NCBI GenBank assembly: GCA_028023455.1
Contig: JAQFVV010012509.1
Span: 2,356,001 to 2,420,000 of the forward strand
Direction of reading: 5' to 3'
Source of the DNA: Epiperipatus broadwayi
Lineage: Eukaryota; Onychophora; Udeonychophora; Euonychophora; Peripatidae
DNA length: 64,000 nt
The notes under the pieces are model-generated. The model saw only the letters and a list, made by a program, of their open reading frames with translations, was not told where the DNA came from and searched no databases. The position numbers were made by a program, and so were the translations under genes. Positions 1 through 13,300 of this stretch are shown here, one piece after another (within the stretch, counting starts at the first letter, position 1; the number at the start of each line of letters is the position of its first letter).

Positions 1-2285
1 ATATTACTTTAAGTAAAGAGTATGCACTTTATAAATATAATTGTTACTTGTTTTGTAATGTTACTTTCCAAATTCTGAATGGACTGCTCTTAGTAAAACC
101 TGTTAAAAGGTTTTCTTTTGTCAAATATTTAGAACTTTAACAAGGAAAGCCAGATTTGGAAAGATAACAAAAGATGAGAAATTAAAAAAGATAGGGATCG
201 CACATATTTTTCACTATCAACATTCAATCCCAAATAAAAAGAAAATGAAACTTTCTGAGCCATTAGTAAACAATGAGATATTGCATGAGATTAAAGAAAT
301 AGAACTTTTTTTTTTATTATTAATAAATAACTAGAGATATTGCTTCAGATAAAGCATATAGAACATTTCTGATTTCTTTTAAAAAGGAATAAAAAAATTG
401 TGAATAGTTAGGTTTGGGGGTACCAGAGCAAGGAAGAAGAAAACTCTACACATAGAAGTCAAGCACTGGAAACAAATAGTTAAGTTAGCAATTAAAACAG
501 TTGCCATGGAAAATAAATATTTCATTGGATCATTAAAATTACCATCAAGTAATATAGCTTAAAGAAGTAGCTGAAAGAATATTTAAATGTCAATATGATG
601 ATCATGGGATGAAGTAAGTCATAATCATGGGGTGAAGTCGTAAACATGCTTGGCTATTGCTCCACCACTCATGCAAGGAAATGTGTTACTGATCCTGTTG
701 CGTATATACATACAGAAATACGCTCCAACCAAGACTTCCCACAAATCAAGAAAAAAAAACTTTCACAAGAAGTTGAAAATAGACATTATCCAGGACAATT
801 CATAGGGCCATATCCTTGTATATAGTAAGCTTATGTGTATCTGAATAACATGAATTCCTGGGGACTAAGGTAATTATTGTATTTTTCTTTAAATATATCA
901 TATAATATAACCTACATATGTATACTCTATTTTTTGTGTGTATTTCTTGTAAAACTGTATTTTAAAGTGAATAATTTTTTTAATGTAATTTCATGAGAGT
1001 GGTGAGTATTTATTTTTTAATCTCATTAAGAGCATTCCATTACCTTATCAATATATCTGTATGATTAGACAAGTAAACATAGGCTCTAATATTAACATAC
1101 CTCCTTCAGTATAGTTACCACCTGCCCTGTGATCGAGTTAGCTAAGGTTGGGCTCCTTAATTATGCTAACAAAATTCCCCATTGTAGACCCTCAAGATAA
1201 TTCCTACTTGATAGTAGAATTGGCACTTGGAATATGTTAAATGCAATAACCATAAATATGCTGCTAAGGTACATATTAATAGGGACTACATAAATAATAT
1301 TGTCTGGCAAATAGAACAACATAATTGATTTATTTCTTTAAAAACTTTTAATGCATAATATTAATAGAACTAATACATCAAATAGATGTTGGGATATCTT
1401 CAAAATTGTTTCCTTAATCAGGTATTACTATGAGAATAAAATAATCCCAATTATATATATATATATTTTTAAAGGGTAAATAAGATTTAAAATAAATTAT
1501 CTGCAGGTCAATGGCGACTAGATAGCCATTCCAACAAATTAAGTAAAACATAATATACCTTAAGTTAGCATAAAAATAAACAAAATATGACAGGATTCTT
1601 TACAGTATATTGTATTAAATTTTAGTTAAAGTTTATAATTACCAATATATCTATTGTAACATAATAGCATGTTTGTTTTAATTTTTAAAATCAGAATAAA
1701 ACATTAAATAGACCTTTTTAAATGTTTAATTTATAATAATTTTTTACGTTCAAAATTATTATTTAACTCTTCTGTTATTCCAATTTAATATAGAAAATAT
1801 CTATAAAAAATTTAGTTTGTGTTTATTTCTAATTTTCCTTGCAACTTAATATATATACATGCACACACACACTGCTCTTGTATGCCATGAAATACAATCA
1901 TCTCATATCTGTCCTCATGGAGGGGAGGGGAATGAAATACCCACCTAACAATATTTTATATAATATACATGTATAATCAAAACAAAAGTCATAACTCAAA
2001 CTACATACCTGTCATTTTTTTAGATTTGACAGGCATCTAATAATATACAGAATGAATAGTGACATGCAATTCTGAGATAAAGAATTCAGCCACTGGACTA
2101 TAAATCCAGAATGCAGCATGAACACCAAGAGAGCTATTTTAATTTAGACATTATAAGCTACTATAACCCTTGATATGAAATAAAAATGCAAACATCTTTG
2201 CAAAGCCCTGCTCCTTTGAGTCTTAGGAGCTGAAAAATACAAAACTATGTCGTAACCCTTTTTTAAAGATTTTAAGAGGCTGAAA
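1..2285. other. AT-rich non-coding stretch
   Basis: No coding region is supportable here. The stretch holds poly-A/T runs, an (AT)n run near 1455-1470 and a short (CA)n run near 1862. It probably belongs to intron or intergenic DNA. Confidence 0.6.
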
Positions 2286-2483
2286 TCATGGCAGGGCTAT
2301 GTTAATGGCACCATGTCCATAGGAAATCAGAAAGTGGGTTGGAGCAATACCTGAGATATAACACTCTCTGGAGTTGCATGGAAATATTGTATCTTCAAGC
2401 CGATGACAAAACCCCCCATCCATCATCAAAACTGAAAGTACAGCTAAACGAAAACCAACAGTCAAAAATCCAATCCAATCCAA
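2286..2483 (-). other. Short unrecognised open frame, possibly the tail of the 3.0-5.6 kb degraded block
   Basis: A 65-codon minus-strand frame begins with a hydrophobic stretch and holds several cysteines (FCH, CNSRECY). The wording looks more like protein than the chance frames around it. It lies on the same strand as, and about 600 bp beyond, the unrecognised degraded coding block. No family was recognised, and chance cannot be excluded. Confidence 0.2.
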
Positions 2484-3029
2484 TTTCCAAAATCATAGAT
2501 TTTTCTATTCTATTTTAAATATGAACTCCTTAAATATACCTTAACCACTATTTTATAACATAATCATCAATACCCTTGTCATATACTTCACAGTAATTTT
2601 TCATATTAATTTTACATAAAATGCATATTTCTTTCTCAGATGTGGTTATATTTGAATCAAGTTGAATGGCAATTTTGTAGTAATTGCCACCAGTACTCGA
2701 TCATCATTGATCCCACGGCTGGTACAAACTCATGAGTGGACCTGGGGTGATGGAAAATCATCATCATCAACTCTAGCTAATGACAAAATAAAAAATTATA
2801 AAAAGAATATCAGCAAAAACCAAGACTATAAGTTCATCAGCCTTACAGAGAAGAAGAATAATTTTTCATCATCATGAATGATCAAACAATAAAAACCAAG
2901 AAATTTTGTGATTGGATTTGAAAGTGATCCATTATAGTCCAGGCCAATTATTTAGACCATGCCAAGCTTAAGGCAGTTTATATAAACAATAATTTGTATG
3001 CACAAACTTAAGTACTAATCAATAAAACA

Positions 3030-4172
3030 TTACAACCCAAAAAATAATGCTGAGACACTAAACTCTCTTGGTACAAAAGTTATGTTGTCTTCTGGTAGTC
3101 CTAGAAAGTTTTGTGAAGGGTTAAATATTTCCCCTTTTTGCAAGTTATTTTTGTAATATGAATAAAGTGACTTTAATATGTTGTGACCTGCAATGATTTC
3201 TCCTATCTTGATTGCTATCAGAATGCAGTTTAGTGGAGTTTGCCTCAGTGCCCAACAAATGTATTACCTAGACCAAATGTGGGTTTGATTCAGATATATT
3301 TTTCTGTTCTTTATTGCCAGGTATGCTTTGAGTGAGTCACAAACCAACCAATAAGCTTTCCTCAGGGCTATTACATTTCTATAGTATTCTGCTGCGGTAG
3401 CACTAAATGTAATTCTCTTGTGCAATTCATCTGCAAGTGCTAAAACCTGTGACAGGGGTTCTTACTTTCTTGTCATTAGATCAACTGTATATAAGATTAT
3501 ATTCATAAATGTAATATATGTTTGAACAGGATCTATTTCCAAGCCTGAAAAAAGATAATGTTTAGTCCACCTTGGGAACAGTATTCTAATAGTTTTACCT
3601 ATTGTGATCATAAATCTATATGAGAAATCATTTTTAAGACAGGCCATCACAGCAGAATAATCTGAAAAAGATGAGTTTTTGAGTGATATGCTTATCATAT
3701 GATGCAGTGCTGGTATCTGCCATTGTTGCAGAAAATGGAGTTCTGTGGAAGAAATCTTTCTCCAGACATAAGAGGGAATGCCAGATATACTCCTTTTTTT
3801 TTTTTTTTACAAATTTATTGACATGTTGAAGTCTTCTATTAGAATTATAGGATGTATTCAGGAAGCAAATTTTGAATTTAATGTATGTTTAAGTCTATTA
3901 ATTATTATTTCACCTTCAGGAATGTACATGTATGCTATGTTCAGTGTTATTCTTTTTTGGTATAGTGTGTATCAATATATATTATTTTAAATGAGCTGAA
4001 TGGGCAGGTTTTGTTTATCACAATTTCTGTTCCAGCTGAAGGTGAAAATGCTGCTCTGGGAAATAATGAACATCCTAGATTATCATAGAATTTTGATAGA
4101 TCTGTTTGTGATTTGTTGTATATCTTGATTTTCAGTAAATAAATTATGTGTGGCTAAATAATGTGAAGCCAT
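3030..4172 (-). pseudogene. Unrecognised degraded coding region B
   Basis: Reading leftwards from an ATG at 4172, protein-like sequence can be followed in pieces through several frame changes and stops to about 3030. The longest intact piece is 78 codons (3462-3698). A second protein-like piece follows in another frame (about 3060-3455), rich in charged and aromatic residues with no low-complexity bias. Base composition is less A+T-rich than the flanks. I do not recognise the family. No reverse transcriptase, integrase or DDE transposase motif is visible. The neighbour at 4347-5629 is on the same strand, also degraded and also unrecognised, so the two may come from one integrated element. Candidates are a large DNA transposon of the Maverick type or an endogenous DNA-virus fragment; neither is shown. 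Confidence 0.4.
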
Positions 4173-4346
4173 TTTTTAAGATGATGTTTTTATTAACATT
4201 CTTTCTTATTTAGTGTATAGATATAAATAATACAAAAAATATAGTTGTTAACTGTTTAGTTCTATTTAATGATATTAGGTCCTCGTGCGACAACTTTATA
4301 GACTTATCATAAGCAATTACATTTGGATACAACTCACTTAACTATG

Positions 4347-5629
4347 TTACACTGACTGGCTCATTTGAGGTATTGCCTGCATTAAAATCTCATAAGTTTT
4401 TTTAACATGGTCCAGAGTTTGTGGTATATCCTCTTCAATTAATCCTGGAGTTTGCACCCTGCCCTTTTCTTGCATGGCAGACAACCTGTTTTGCATTTGT
4501 TATTCAGTGCATTTATATCCATGTCGGTGTGTGATAAACATGGTGTTGTTGCTTCTATAATATCTTGTGTAGTCTTGTTTATTACAATTGTTTCTATAAG
4601 AATTTTACTGTGGTAGGAAAATATTTTGATCTGATAGTTGATTTGGTCTTTGAATATTATGATCTATTAATATATTTTCTGTATAACTAAATCATTGATG
4701 TTAACATCAATTATATCAATGATTGACTTTTTTTCCCGCTGAATGTTGCATATCATTATTTGTACAATTTTTCTTTCTGCATTATGTGTTGTTGTAACTC
4801 TCATTTCACAGTGTGGACACTTAATTTTTGGGCACACACATATGATGTCACCTCTTTGCATATAGTTGAAACACTATGGTTGTATTTTATGTGTTATTAA
4901 GAGTTTTGTTTCATGGTCAGTAATTAGCATAGGTATGTCATTTGGATTAACATTTTTGTTTAAATGCAGTTTAAAATAATAATTATTAGTTAAAATTGGT
5001 ATAGATATATCTTTTAGATATGTGGGTTGGAACATTACCACTGATCCAAAAGGCTCCATTAAATTCTTAAAGCCACTAATGTCAAAATTAAAAGTTTTTT
5101 TTTTTTTTTCATAATTCCGATTACATAATTTTCTTTATTCTGATCTACTTTAATTAGTGCATATTTTTCCAATGTGTAAATTGTTTTTTCAAATTTATTT
5201 ATTTGTCCTTTGTCAAAAAATTCGATAGCAATATATCTGGATTTGGTGATTAGATATCCATAATATGGAGTTCCACATGTTGTTTTCTGTAATCACTTCA
5301 CAGAGTAAATTTTTTGAAAGATCTTTCGTTATTGTTGCATTGAAAGCCTCCAAAATTCTGCTCATGGTTTCCTGCAGCCAGGCCTCTTCATTCACATTGA
5401 TAGACTTTTCCAGGTATCTCTTAATATGTCTAATTTAATAAGGGTCATTCATTGTGGATCTACGAAATTTTGGATTCCAATTTATATTTTTACTGAAATA
5501 AAAATTTACATTATCATTCTGCTTTCTTTCATTGTTATGTGGCAGTGATGCCAAGGGTTTTGTTGCTTTTGCATACAAACGTAATTTCACTTCACAAGTG
5601 GAATTCATGGCAGCTGACATATTTTCCAT
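4347..5629 (-). pseudogene. Unrecognised degraded coding region A (cysteine pairs near its C-terminal part)
   Basis: Starting at an ATG at 5629, a protein-like frame runs 64 codons to one in-frame stop. It then continues in the same frame for a further 60 codons (5213-5395), and resumes across frame changes at 4874-5059 and 4667-4861. The 4667-4861 piece contains the pattern C-V-C...C-P-H-C. A later piece near 4430-4500 contains further closely spaced cysteines, suggesting zinc binding. The reading ends at a stop around 4347. A tract of 16 T at 5095-5110 marks one break. Length would be roughly 400 residues. I recognise no family. The block is older than a recent insertion, given the number of breaks. 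Confidence 0.4.
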
Positions 5630-5639
5630 GGCAAATGTT

Positions 5640-7752
5640 TTGAGTCAAATCCTTTTATGAGGAGTATTATTTTTCCTGATATCCAATGCTTAACAACAAT
5701 TCTGTTTCCTTCCTTATATTATAAAATGGTTTATTAATGTATAAATATTCAAATAAACTCACTGTAAATGTAAGAGTCTTCAAATGGGTGCATACAGGAA
5801 TGGAGAAATTAGATTAAATTTGAAGACCATTCTAAAGTAAATTGACAATGATTAAAAATAATATTGATAAGTAATTTGAATCTAGTAGTAATTTACAATT
5901 TTAAAATTAAATATTCATAAAAAGATTATAAATCTTGTAAGACAGCTGTGCCCACCACTCGACCACCAATGCTTGACTACTTCCGAGATATTTCAGTAAA
6001 AAAAAGTGAGCACTCTGGTCTAAATTCTTATGAGAATTTAAGCAACAGATCATTGCATTCCTTAAAAATATTCCTGCATTTTTATGAATAAATTACATCA
6101 AATTTTTCACTCTTAAATGGTTTTTCAAATAAAAATCCAAATAAAATGTTGTGCTTAGTATGTAAGAATTGATCTAAAAATAAACTTTACTAATTTGTGA
6201 GTCAGGATCACAGTGAAATAAAATATTTAAAAGTATGAAGTCATTTGCATTTTAGCTAAAAACACAAAAGTATTTATTAATAATGAAAAATAATTGAAAA
6301 TGGTTAATGATAATTATTATTTACATAGTAATAATTGTAGATATTAAAGCAATCAGGAGCAATGTTTTTGAGTGGTGAATTTCTCAATAAGGAGCATATT
6401 ACTAAAAGAAAATATATTAAAACATTTTTTTTTTTTAAATGTTTCTGGCTTCTCACAAATGTTGAAAAAAGTTATTCATAATTGCTGAAAACAAATTAAT
6501 CATTTTAAATCATTAATTTTCAAGGAATATTCCAACATAAACTTAAACCTGATTAAAAAAAGAATGAATGAACAAGTGAAAACAAAATATACAAAAATTT
6601 TACAACAAAGTTATTATGCTGATATAATCATAAATTGAGCATGGCATATAGAAAATCATGGTAGGTTACATGCCGCCCATGGCTCTTAGAATGACCTATG
6701 CCTGATTTACTGAATATTATTTTTAATTATAAACAAAATTCATGTTTTCAAAATTTATAAACGTATAATCGATTTATAAATATTTTTCGGTTAAGCAGAT
6801 TAAAAAAAATACTCTTAAAAACAACAGTACGGTATACATATTATAAATACAATAAAATAAATACATTTGTTATTATGATCAATTTTGATACCAATTTCAA
6901 ATGTATTAAACTATATATTAACTTTTTCTGGAAACATTAACACTGACTCAAGATTCCCTAAAATTATAACATTAACAAAAATATGCAACCACCAGTACCA
7001 CATGTAAATAGGGAGCTGAAATGTTTAGTCTTAAAAATATAAATAAATAGAAAAGGGAAAGGTATATGTTTTTAAACATATAAACTGGTTTATCATTTGA
7101 AAGTTGCAATTATAAATATTAAATTAAAAGTTATCAAAAAATAATTAAAAATAATATTGATGTAAAATGTTGCTTAAATGCAATATTTGTTTGAGTCATT
7201 AAAAAAAAATAATTTTAATTATTCAAAGTGTGCATTAACTGCATAAATACAACATAAGTAAAACCAAATGACATATATTGCCTAAAAATCCTGAATATAA
7301 ATTGTTAATAAACTAAAATGGACACCTTTATAAATAAAAAATAACAAACTGTTGTTAAAAATCTCTATAGAAATATAGTATCTATAATATATAAGTATTC
7401 TGAAAAAGTATTAATAATTCTGTATTTAACAGTAAACTTTCTCCAGCATAATTAAATATATAAAATACTTAATATGAGTTATGTAACATGGAGAAAAAAA
7501 GTTAATTTTATATGCAATTTTTAGTTGTTGTTTTTTAAATATATAAATGTAACTGATAATTTTTTTTTAAATTTTCTTTAAATTAAAACTTCTAGAATCT
7601 AGAGATTTTATGTAGGTAATGGAAGTGATGCTTTTAAAGTTGGGAAATGTTTAAGCACCCCCCCCCCCAACCTTTTTTTTTTTTTGTCTTTGGGGAAAAA
7701 ATATCTTAAAATTATTGATAATAGACTCTTTGTTATTGCATTCTTTAAATTA
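5640..7752. other. AT-rich non-coding stretch
   Basis: No coding frame or clear element. It is mostly A/T homopolymers, with a run of C followed by T at about 7659-7685 that may be an assembly-prone spot. Confidence 0.6.
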
Positions 7753-8220
7753 CCGTTTCTCAATCTTTTTGCCCTGCGACCCAATAAACTTCACTGAAAT
7801 AGTTCTGCGACCCTGTATATATGTATATATTCGGATCAGTTTGAGATTTATAATGAACAAATAATTTGTAAGTTAAAAGTTGAGTTAAAGTTAAACTACA
7901 TATTTTTAATTTAAAAGCTTAACACATTTTCTTAATTACTAAAAAAAAAGTGTTTCCTTTTCAAATAAGGTTTTATTTATATACAAAATACAAGTAAAAA
8001 TTACATTTTGAAAATAATCGCGAAATTTAACATTATGATTATTTAAGTTCAAATTTACAACTGAATTTGAGAAAACTACACAAAGTATATAGGTAGTATT
8101 ACTTACTAATTTTTTTTATTAATACTAATATTTTCTTAAAATGTAAAAAGATGTTTGCTATCAGATATTTGTTTTTATTTCTTGAAGCATATTCGCGACC
8201 CAAATGTTTCTTTTCTGGGG
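7753..8220. mobile_element. hAT-like non-autonomous relic, one end only
   Basis: The segment begins with a motif close to the widespread hAT end CAGTGGTTCTCAACC followed by TTTTTGCCCTGCGACCC, here slightly mutated. A second GCGACCC lies at about 7807 and a third at about 8193, as expected inside such elements. The opposite terminal repeat and the 8 bp target duplication were not found, so the right boundary is only the last internal motif. Confidence 0.4.
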
Positions 8221-9059
8221 CAATAAATAATCTGCTTTCACGTCTAGTCTATACTAAGAAGTTTTGCAAAAAAAAAACATGTGCTGATTTTATATACCAC
8301 ATTAAGTGGGGGAATTTTAAATCTTACACATAAGTGTTTGTTGTCATTACAACATCCAAAAAGTCTATATATAGTATGACAAAACCTGTTAGAAATAAAT
8401 ATTTTTCTAAAAGCTCTGCTGAAAGGATATGGGTGAGCAGAGCGAACCTAGGGGATTGGATATGAAAGGTAGCATAGCAGGCGAGCTGTGCCCCCCCCCA
8501 TTTATATAATCTGCATTTAATTGGTAGAAGCATTCATAATATTACCAACACTTTCCCATTCATATATATATAATTAGAAAACATCATATACTCCTTTTTC
8601 TTTTTATTGAAAAATTCACTATTATATATAATATTAGCAGAATTTATGTAACTATTACTGAAAAAATAAAATAAAAAATGAAATACAAATTATACATATA
8701 AATAAATATAATGATAATTGTATAAATAAATAAAATATTTTTTCACTTTTTCTTTGCAGTTAATTCTGCTACTTTGATTTGACTAAAATGTCAATACAAT
8801 AATAAATTTTCCATTAGAAATAATTATCTTCTCATAATTTTATGGATAAACATATATTTATTTTAATAATGAATGAAAATTAAATTTTAAGCTTGTTTTA
8901 TCTAAATTGAGATTTAACACATTTGTTTTAAATGAAAAACCAGAAAAAAAAGTTTGTTTTCATTATTATGCACTGACAATTGTAGAATGGTTCCTAGTGG
9001 CTCAAATTTATTATGCACACAGATCACATTCATTACTGAAGTTCATTATATGAATGACA
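8221..9059. other. AT-rich non-coding stretch
   Basis: No supported gene. A short GC-richer patch with a C9 run lies at 8400-8500, its origin unclear. Confidence 0.5.
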
Positions 9060-9480
9060 CCCTTTTCACTCTTTTTCTAAATGCCTGCTTTAAATAATGC
9101 CACTCCGCACATAAAACATGCCTTTCTCTGATATTAATTTTAATGGTCAATAAAATAATTTTACCAATACCAAGTGCCTGTTTAATTGCTACAATTATCA
9201 TTCTAATTTCTTTACCATTAGTTCTATTACTAGATAATCAATTTCCCAAATATTCAAAAGTATTAACCAATTTCCTAAGCAATACTTATTTTTAATCTTC
9301 ATCTTACCATCTAATTTCACTGTTTTTCTCTCTTCTAGGCCATCATTAAAAAATTGGAAGATAGATTACATCCCTGCTTTATGTCCCCTCTTTCTACATC
9401 TATGTCTTTTGTAAAATCATTCAATTTCAAATATACATAATTATTTGTATAAAAATTTCATCTAAAAAATGTGCTTTGAA
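9060..9480 (-). pseudogene. RTE-type LINE reverse transcriptase relic
   Basis: On the minus strand a broken frame carries the post-palm signature FEYLGN followed by LSSNRTNGKEIR and then KQALGIGKIILLTIKIN. This matches the stretch after the catalytic core of RTE/BovB-like reverse transcriptases (FKYLGS...EIRSRIGQAK.AF...LLTSK). The YADD core itself is not visible, and at least one stop and one frameshift interrupt it. It is a 5' and 3' truncated dead copy. Confidence 0.5.
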
Positions 9481-9719
9481 TCAAGTTTATTTTTCAAAAT
9501 ACTCAAATTTATTCTATGAAATCCCATATTTCAAAATAAATACTAACTTCTATTTCGCTTTCTCTCTCTATATATATATTACAATCATTCAAAGACGTAT
9601 GAAATAGGAAATGGGTCAAGAAAGTGGTCAAACTAGAACTAGACCCATTCACGAAGTTTTAATTATACAAAATTCATATATAAAGCTTGAATAATAAACA
9701 TACTATCCATTTTAATAGC

Positions 9720-10329
9720 TATGCACAGAGGCTAAACTCTCCATACAGTAGCGCCACTCAGTGCATGTCAGAGTAATCAATGGATGCAAGAAAGTTTGTG
9801 CATAAAATCCTTATTTAGTGCCTGCTCATCCAATATCCCCAGACTAGTTTCTAGTTTGTGGCTTTCATCAGTGAGGAGCCATGGATCTGAGAGCACTGCA
9901 TCTAGATCTTAGTATCTAATGCACCCCTCCAGCAGCCATCTTTTGCCTTATTAGCTAGCTATAAAGTTTTGAGTCCAAAACGAAAACACAAATAATGTTT
10001 TCAATTCCAAGCTCATTAGCTTGTATAGATCTGAACTCAGTTCAGCATCCGTATGTTTTGGTATTTTTGGTTCTTAAATAATCACAGTCACCATAATCCT
10101 ATTGGGCAGAATTGCTATTAAACCACTAACATTACATGATCATCATTCTTTATGCTTACACAAGCTGTTTACACAGAGACTAAAAACCTTACAATAGCGC
10201 CATTCAGTGCAAGCAACAATTCTGAGGATATTGGATGAGTAAGCATTAGATAGAGATTTTATGCACAAACCTTCTTGCATCCATTTATTACTCTGGCTAT
10301 GAAGAGTTTAGCATCTGTGTGTAAGCATA
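9720..10329. mobile_element. Foldback MITE, family M1 (long terminal inverted repeats)
   Basis: The two ends are imperfect inverted copies of about 105-120 bp. The left end (about 9720-9838) contains CTAAACTCTCCATACAG, ATGGATGCAAGAAAG and TTGTGCATAAAATC, and the right end (10224-10329) gives the same words on the other strand. The middle contains GACTAGTTTCTAG and a second terminal-like block at about 10150-10200, suggesting one copy nested in or fused to another. Related sequence occurs at 18451-18629, 37733-38062 and 39083-39262. No coding capacity. Confidence 0.75.
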
Positions 10330-13300
10330 AAAAATAGTGATCTTGTGATGTTTAGTGATTGAATAGCTATGTATAACTAAATACACCAGAATCAGAAAGA
10401 TCTCAGAATATCCTTATGATTTTAATATTATCTCAGGGTATTCTCATATGCACAACAACTAAGTAAATGTGTATATAATAGATGAATAACTCTTCTAGTA
10501 TAACTTCATGTGTCATATATAAAAAAGCTAGTAAGTTAATTCTTAACTCTCAGATTGCATGTTATTTAGATCAAATAATTGTCTCAGGGCTCTTAATGAA
10601 ATATAACAATTTCTATTCTGAAAATTATTACTCTCAGCAATTTTAAAATGATCTATTCTGGATATGACTAAATAGCAAAGGGATTTTATTGTATCTGTTT
10701 ATAACTCAACAAAATGGTGCAAGAAAATTAAATAAAAAAAACATTAATTCTTTATAAAAAGTGTATTTGTGATCATAGTTATTTATAAGTGTAGATGATG
10801 ATGATTTTTCAATTAATGACAAACAGCCATATAATAATAAAAAAAAACAATTTATTAATTATAAAATTATTATAAAAAAATATTTAAACAAATGTAATCA
10901 TAATAATAATAATAATTTCTCTGAAAAGATTGTAAATAAGTCATATTGTGCTGTTACATTTGAGTTAGAAATACCTGGGTGTTATCAAGAATGTGATGCG
11001 ACAACAAAACATTCCATTAGAGAAGAATATATAATGTTTGTTTAAAACTCTAGCATTAACTACAGATAAAATATCAGAATGTTTTATTGTATCCTTAAGT
11101 ACACTAATAATAATAATCATTATAGCAACAAAATGTTCTTATAGGTATCAGACTTATAGCTTAACCCTCTCATGAATGACTACGCATTTACCCAACTCAT
11201 ATTATTATTTGTAAAATATAGAATTTTAATGAGACCTGACCTTTACAAGTGCTGGTGGCATGACATAATATACCTTTTGAGCTTATATTAGGACAAAAAC
11301 TTTAACACTATACTGTTAGAAGTTGAACTCAATTAAACAATAGTGTGTCATTAGCAATGCCATGAGAGTAGTTTAATATATTATATGCTCTTCATTAACT
11401 CATATGAGTATCTCTTGGGCAAAATAAGAAGTGTAACCTTACAACTATTTAACTGTTTATTTTAGATACCTTAAAAAATCAATAAAACATGAGAGAGATT
11501 AACTATTAACTTGTATTTAGCATATTTTACTTTAGCTTAAATTTTAACACACCTGATTTCCAATGCATAATAAAATTACACACATTTATACATGATTTTA
11601 GTGGTAAATGCAATGTATTACCTGTATCTTCCTTATATTTTCTTCTTGGAGAACTTTATTTAAACCATAATAAATCAATTATTTTATATAGCTTTAGTAT
11701 TCATTCATTTATAGTTAAAATCTGCAAAGCGCATGTGCAACAGCTTAAAGCTGTTTAAATATTAAACCATAATAATAACTTTAAAATATTAAAATAAACA
11801 AATTAACTAACTAAAGGATAAATATAAAATTTATAATCCACAGTCATTAAACAAACATCCGAGAAACTTTATTCAGGCACATTTTAAATATTTCTAATTG
11901 GATAAAAGATATTAATTTGACTGTTTTTAATGTAGTAAAATTCCTCTAAGATGAATTAAACACATTTAATCCATATAAGCGCATAATTAATTTTGAAGAC
12001 TGGGCTTTTATAGAGAAATTCACTAATATTGATTTTCCAAAAGCATTCAACAAATCACCAATTATTTATTCGTTTTCCTTAATTAAGATATTAACACAAC
12101 AATTAATCTGTGAAGGTATAATTTTCTTAAATTATAATGTTTCTAGGCATATTTGCGAAGATATAACTTATCAATGTAAATACATTATCTTTTGGATTAT
12201 TGTACTCATTGTAATACCAGTCAAAACATTAATCCATTGGTTGAATTAGTTTTAATAGAATATCCAAGACTTTAAGTAGCTTATCACCAAGATAATATGC
12301 AGATTCATTAATTCATTGTCTCAAATCAATTTTCTATTATTCAGCTAGAGTTCAGGTCATTTTCACAAATGTCAGATCAAGCTATTCATTAAACCATCAA
12401 CTTGAATTCATTTCATAAGACTCGTTTACTGTTTTGGATAGTTTTCACAAAAAAAAAAACAACAACAATATGTTAATCCATAAATCCCCATGAATTTTAT
12501 AGTATGAAACTTTAGATTGATGTAGCAAATATCTTTAGAGAAGAGACAAATAATTATTACAGTGTTATCACAAGCTGTAGCATTCTATAAGTAATTTTAA
12601 ATATTCACAGTTGAATCAAAATATTAAAATTTCAATAATTTAAATGCATTACAAAATGATAAATGTTAATTTCTCCATTTAAAACAACTTAGAGGAAACA
12701 TTTGCCCTCAAGAAGCAAATACCTAGCTGGTTTTTGTGTTGGTAAAGAATGATAAAATGGCTAATTCTAGTTTTAAATCCAATGCATTCCTTCAACACAC
12801 TGTAGCTAAAGAAGACTAAACAAATTTCGACAAGTAGTTGTTTGTATTTATAAGTTTCTCCATGTCGTTAGTGATTTCATAATTTTTTTATCCACAACAT
12901 TTAATTTTTTGGATTTGTGAGGGAATACTCTGCTCTCGTTACTATGGAAATGGTCGAAAGCAGATGAGATTTGAAAGTTTCAAAAGTTTAAAGTGTCAAA
13001 TTTGCAGACAAAATGATTTAAGAATGATAGTTAATATTATTTTGAATATTAAAAACACTATATTACATTAATTAGGAATAAAGTACACAACACAATAATT
13101 TATTTTACAAATAAAAATGACTTACAATAATAAATATTAAACTAAGTGATTTTTCTTTTATTTATTTTTAAAAAGTTCTCATTTTTAATTAATAATAAAC
13201 CCACTTATTTAACACTAAGAACAAACACATTTAAGCATTTTATGTCTATAACTTTTCAAATTTACTGAATTTTAAAACATAAACTTTGTACCCTCACACA

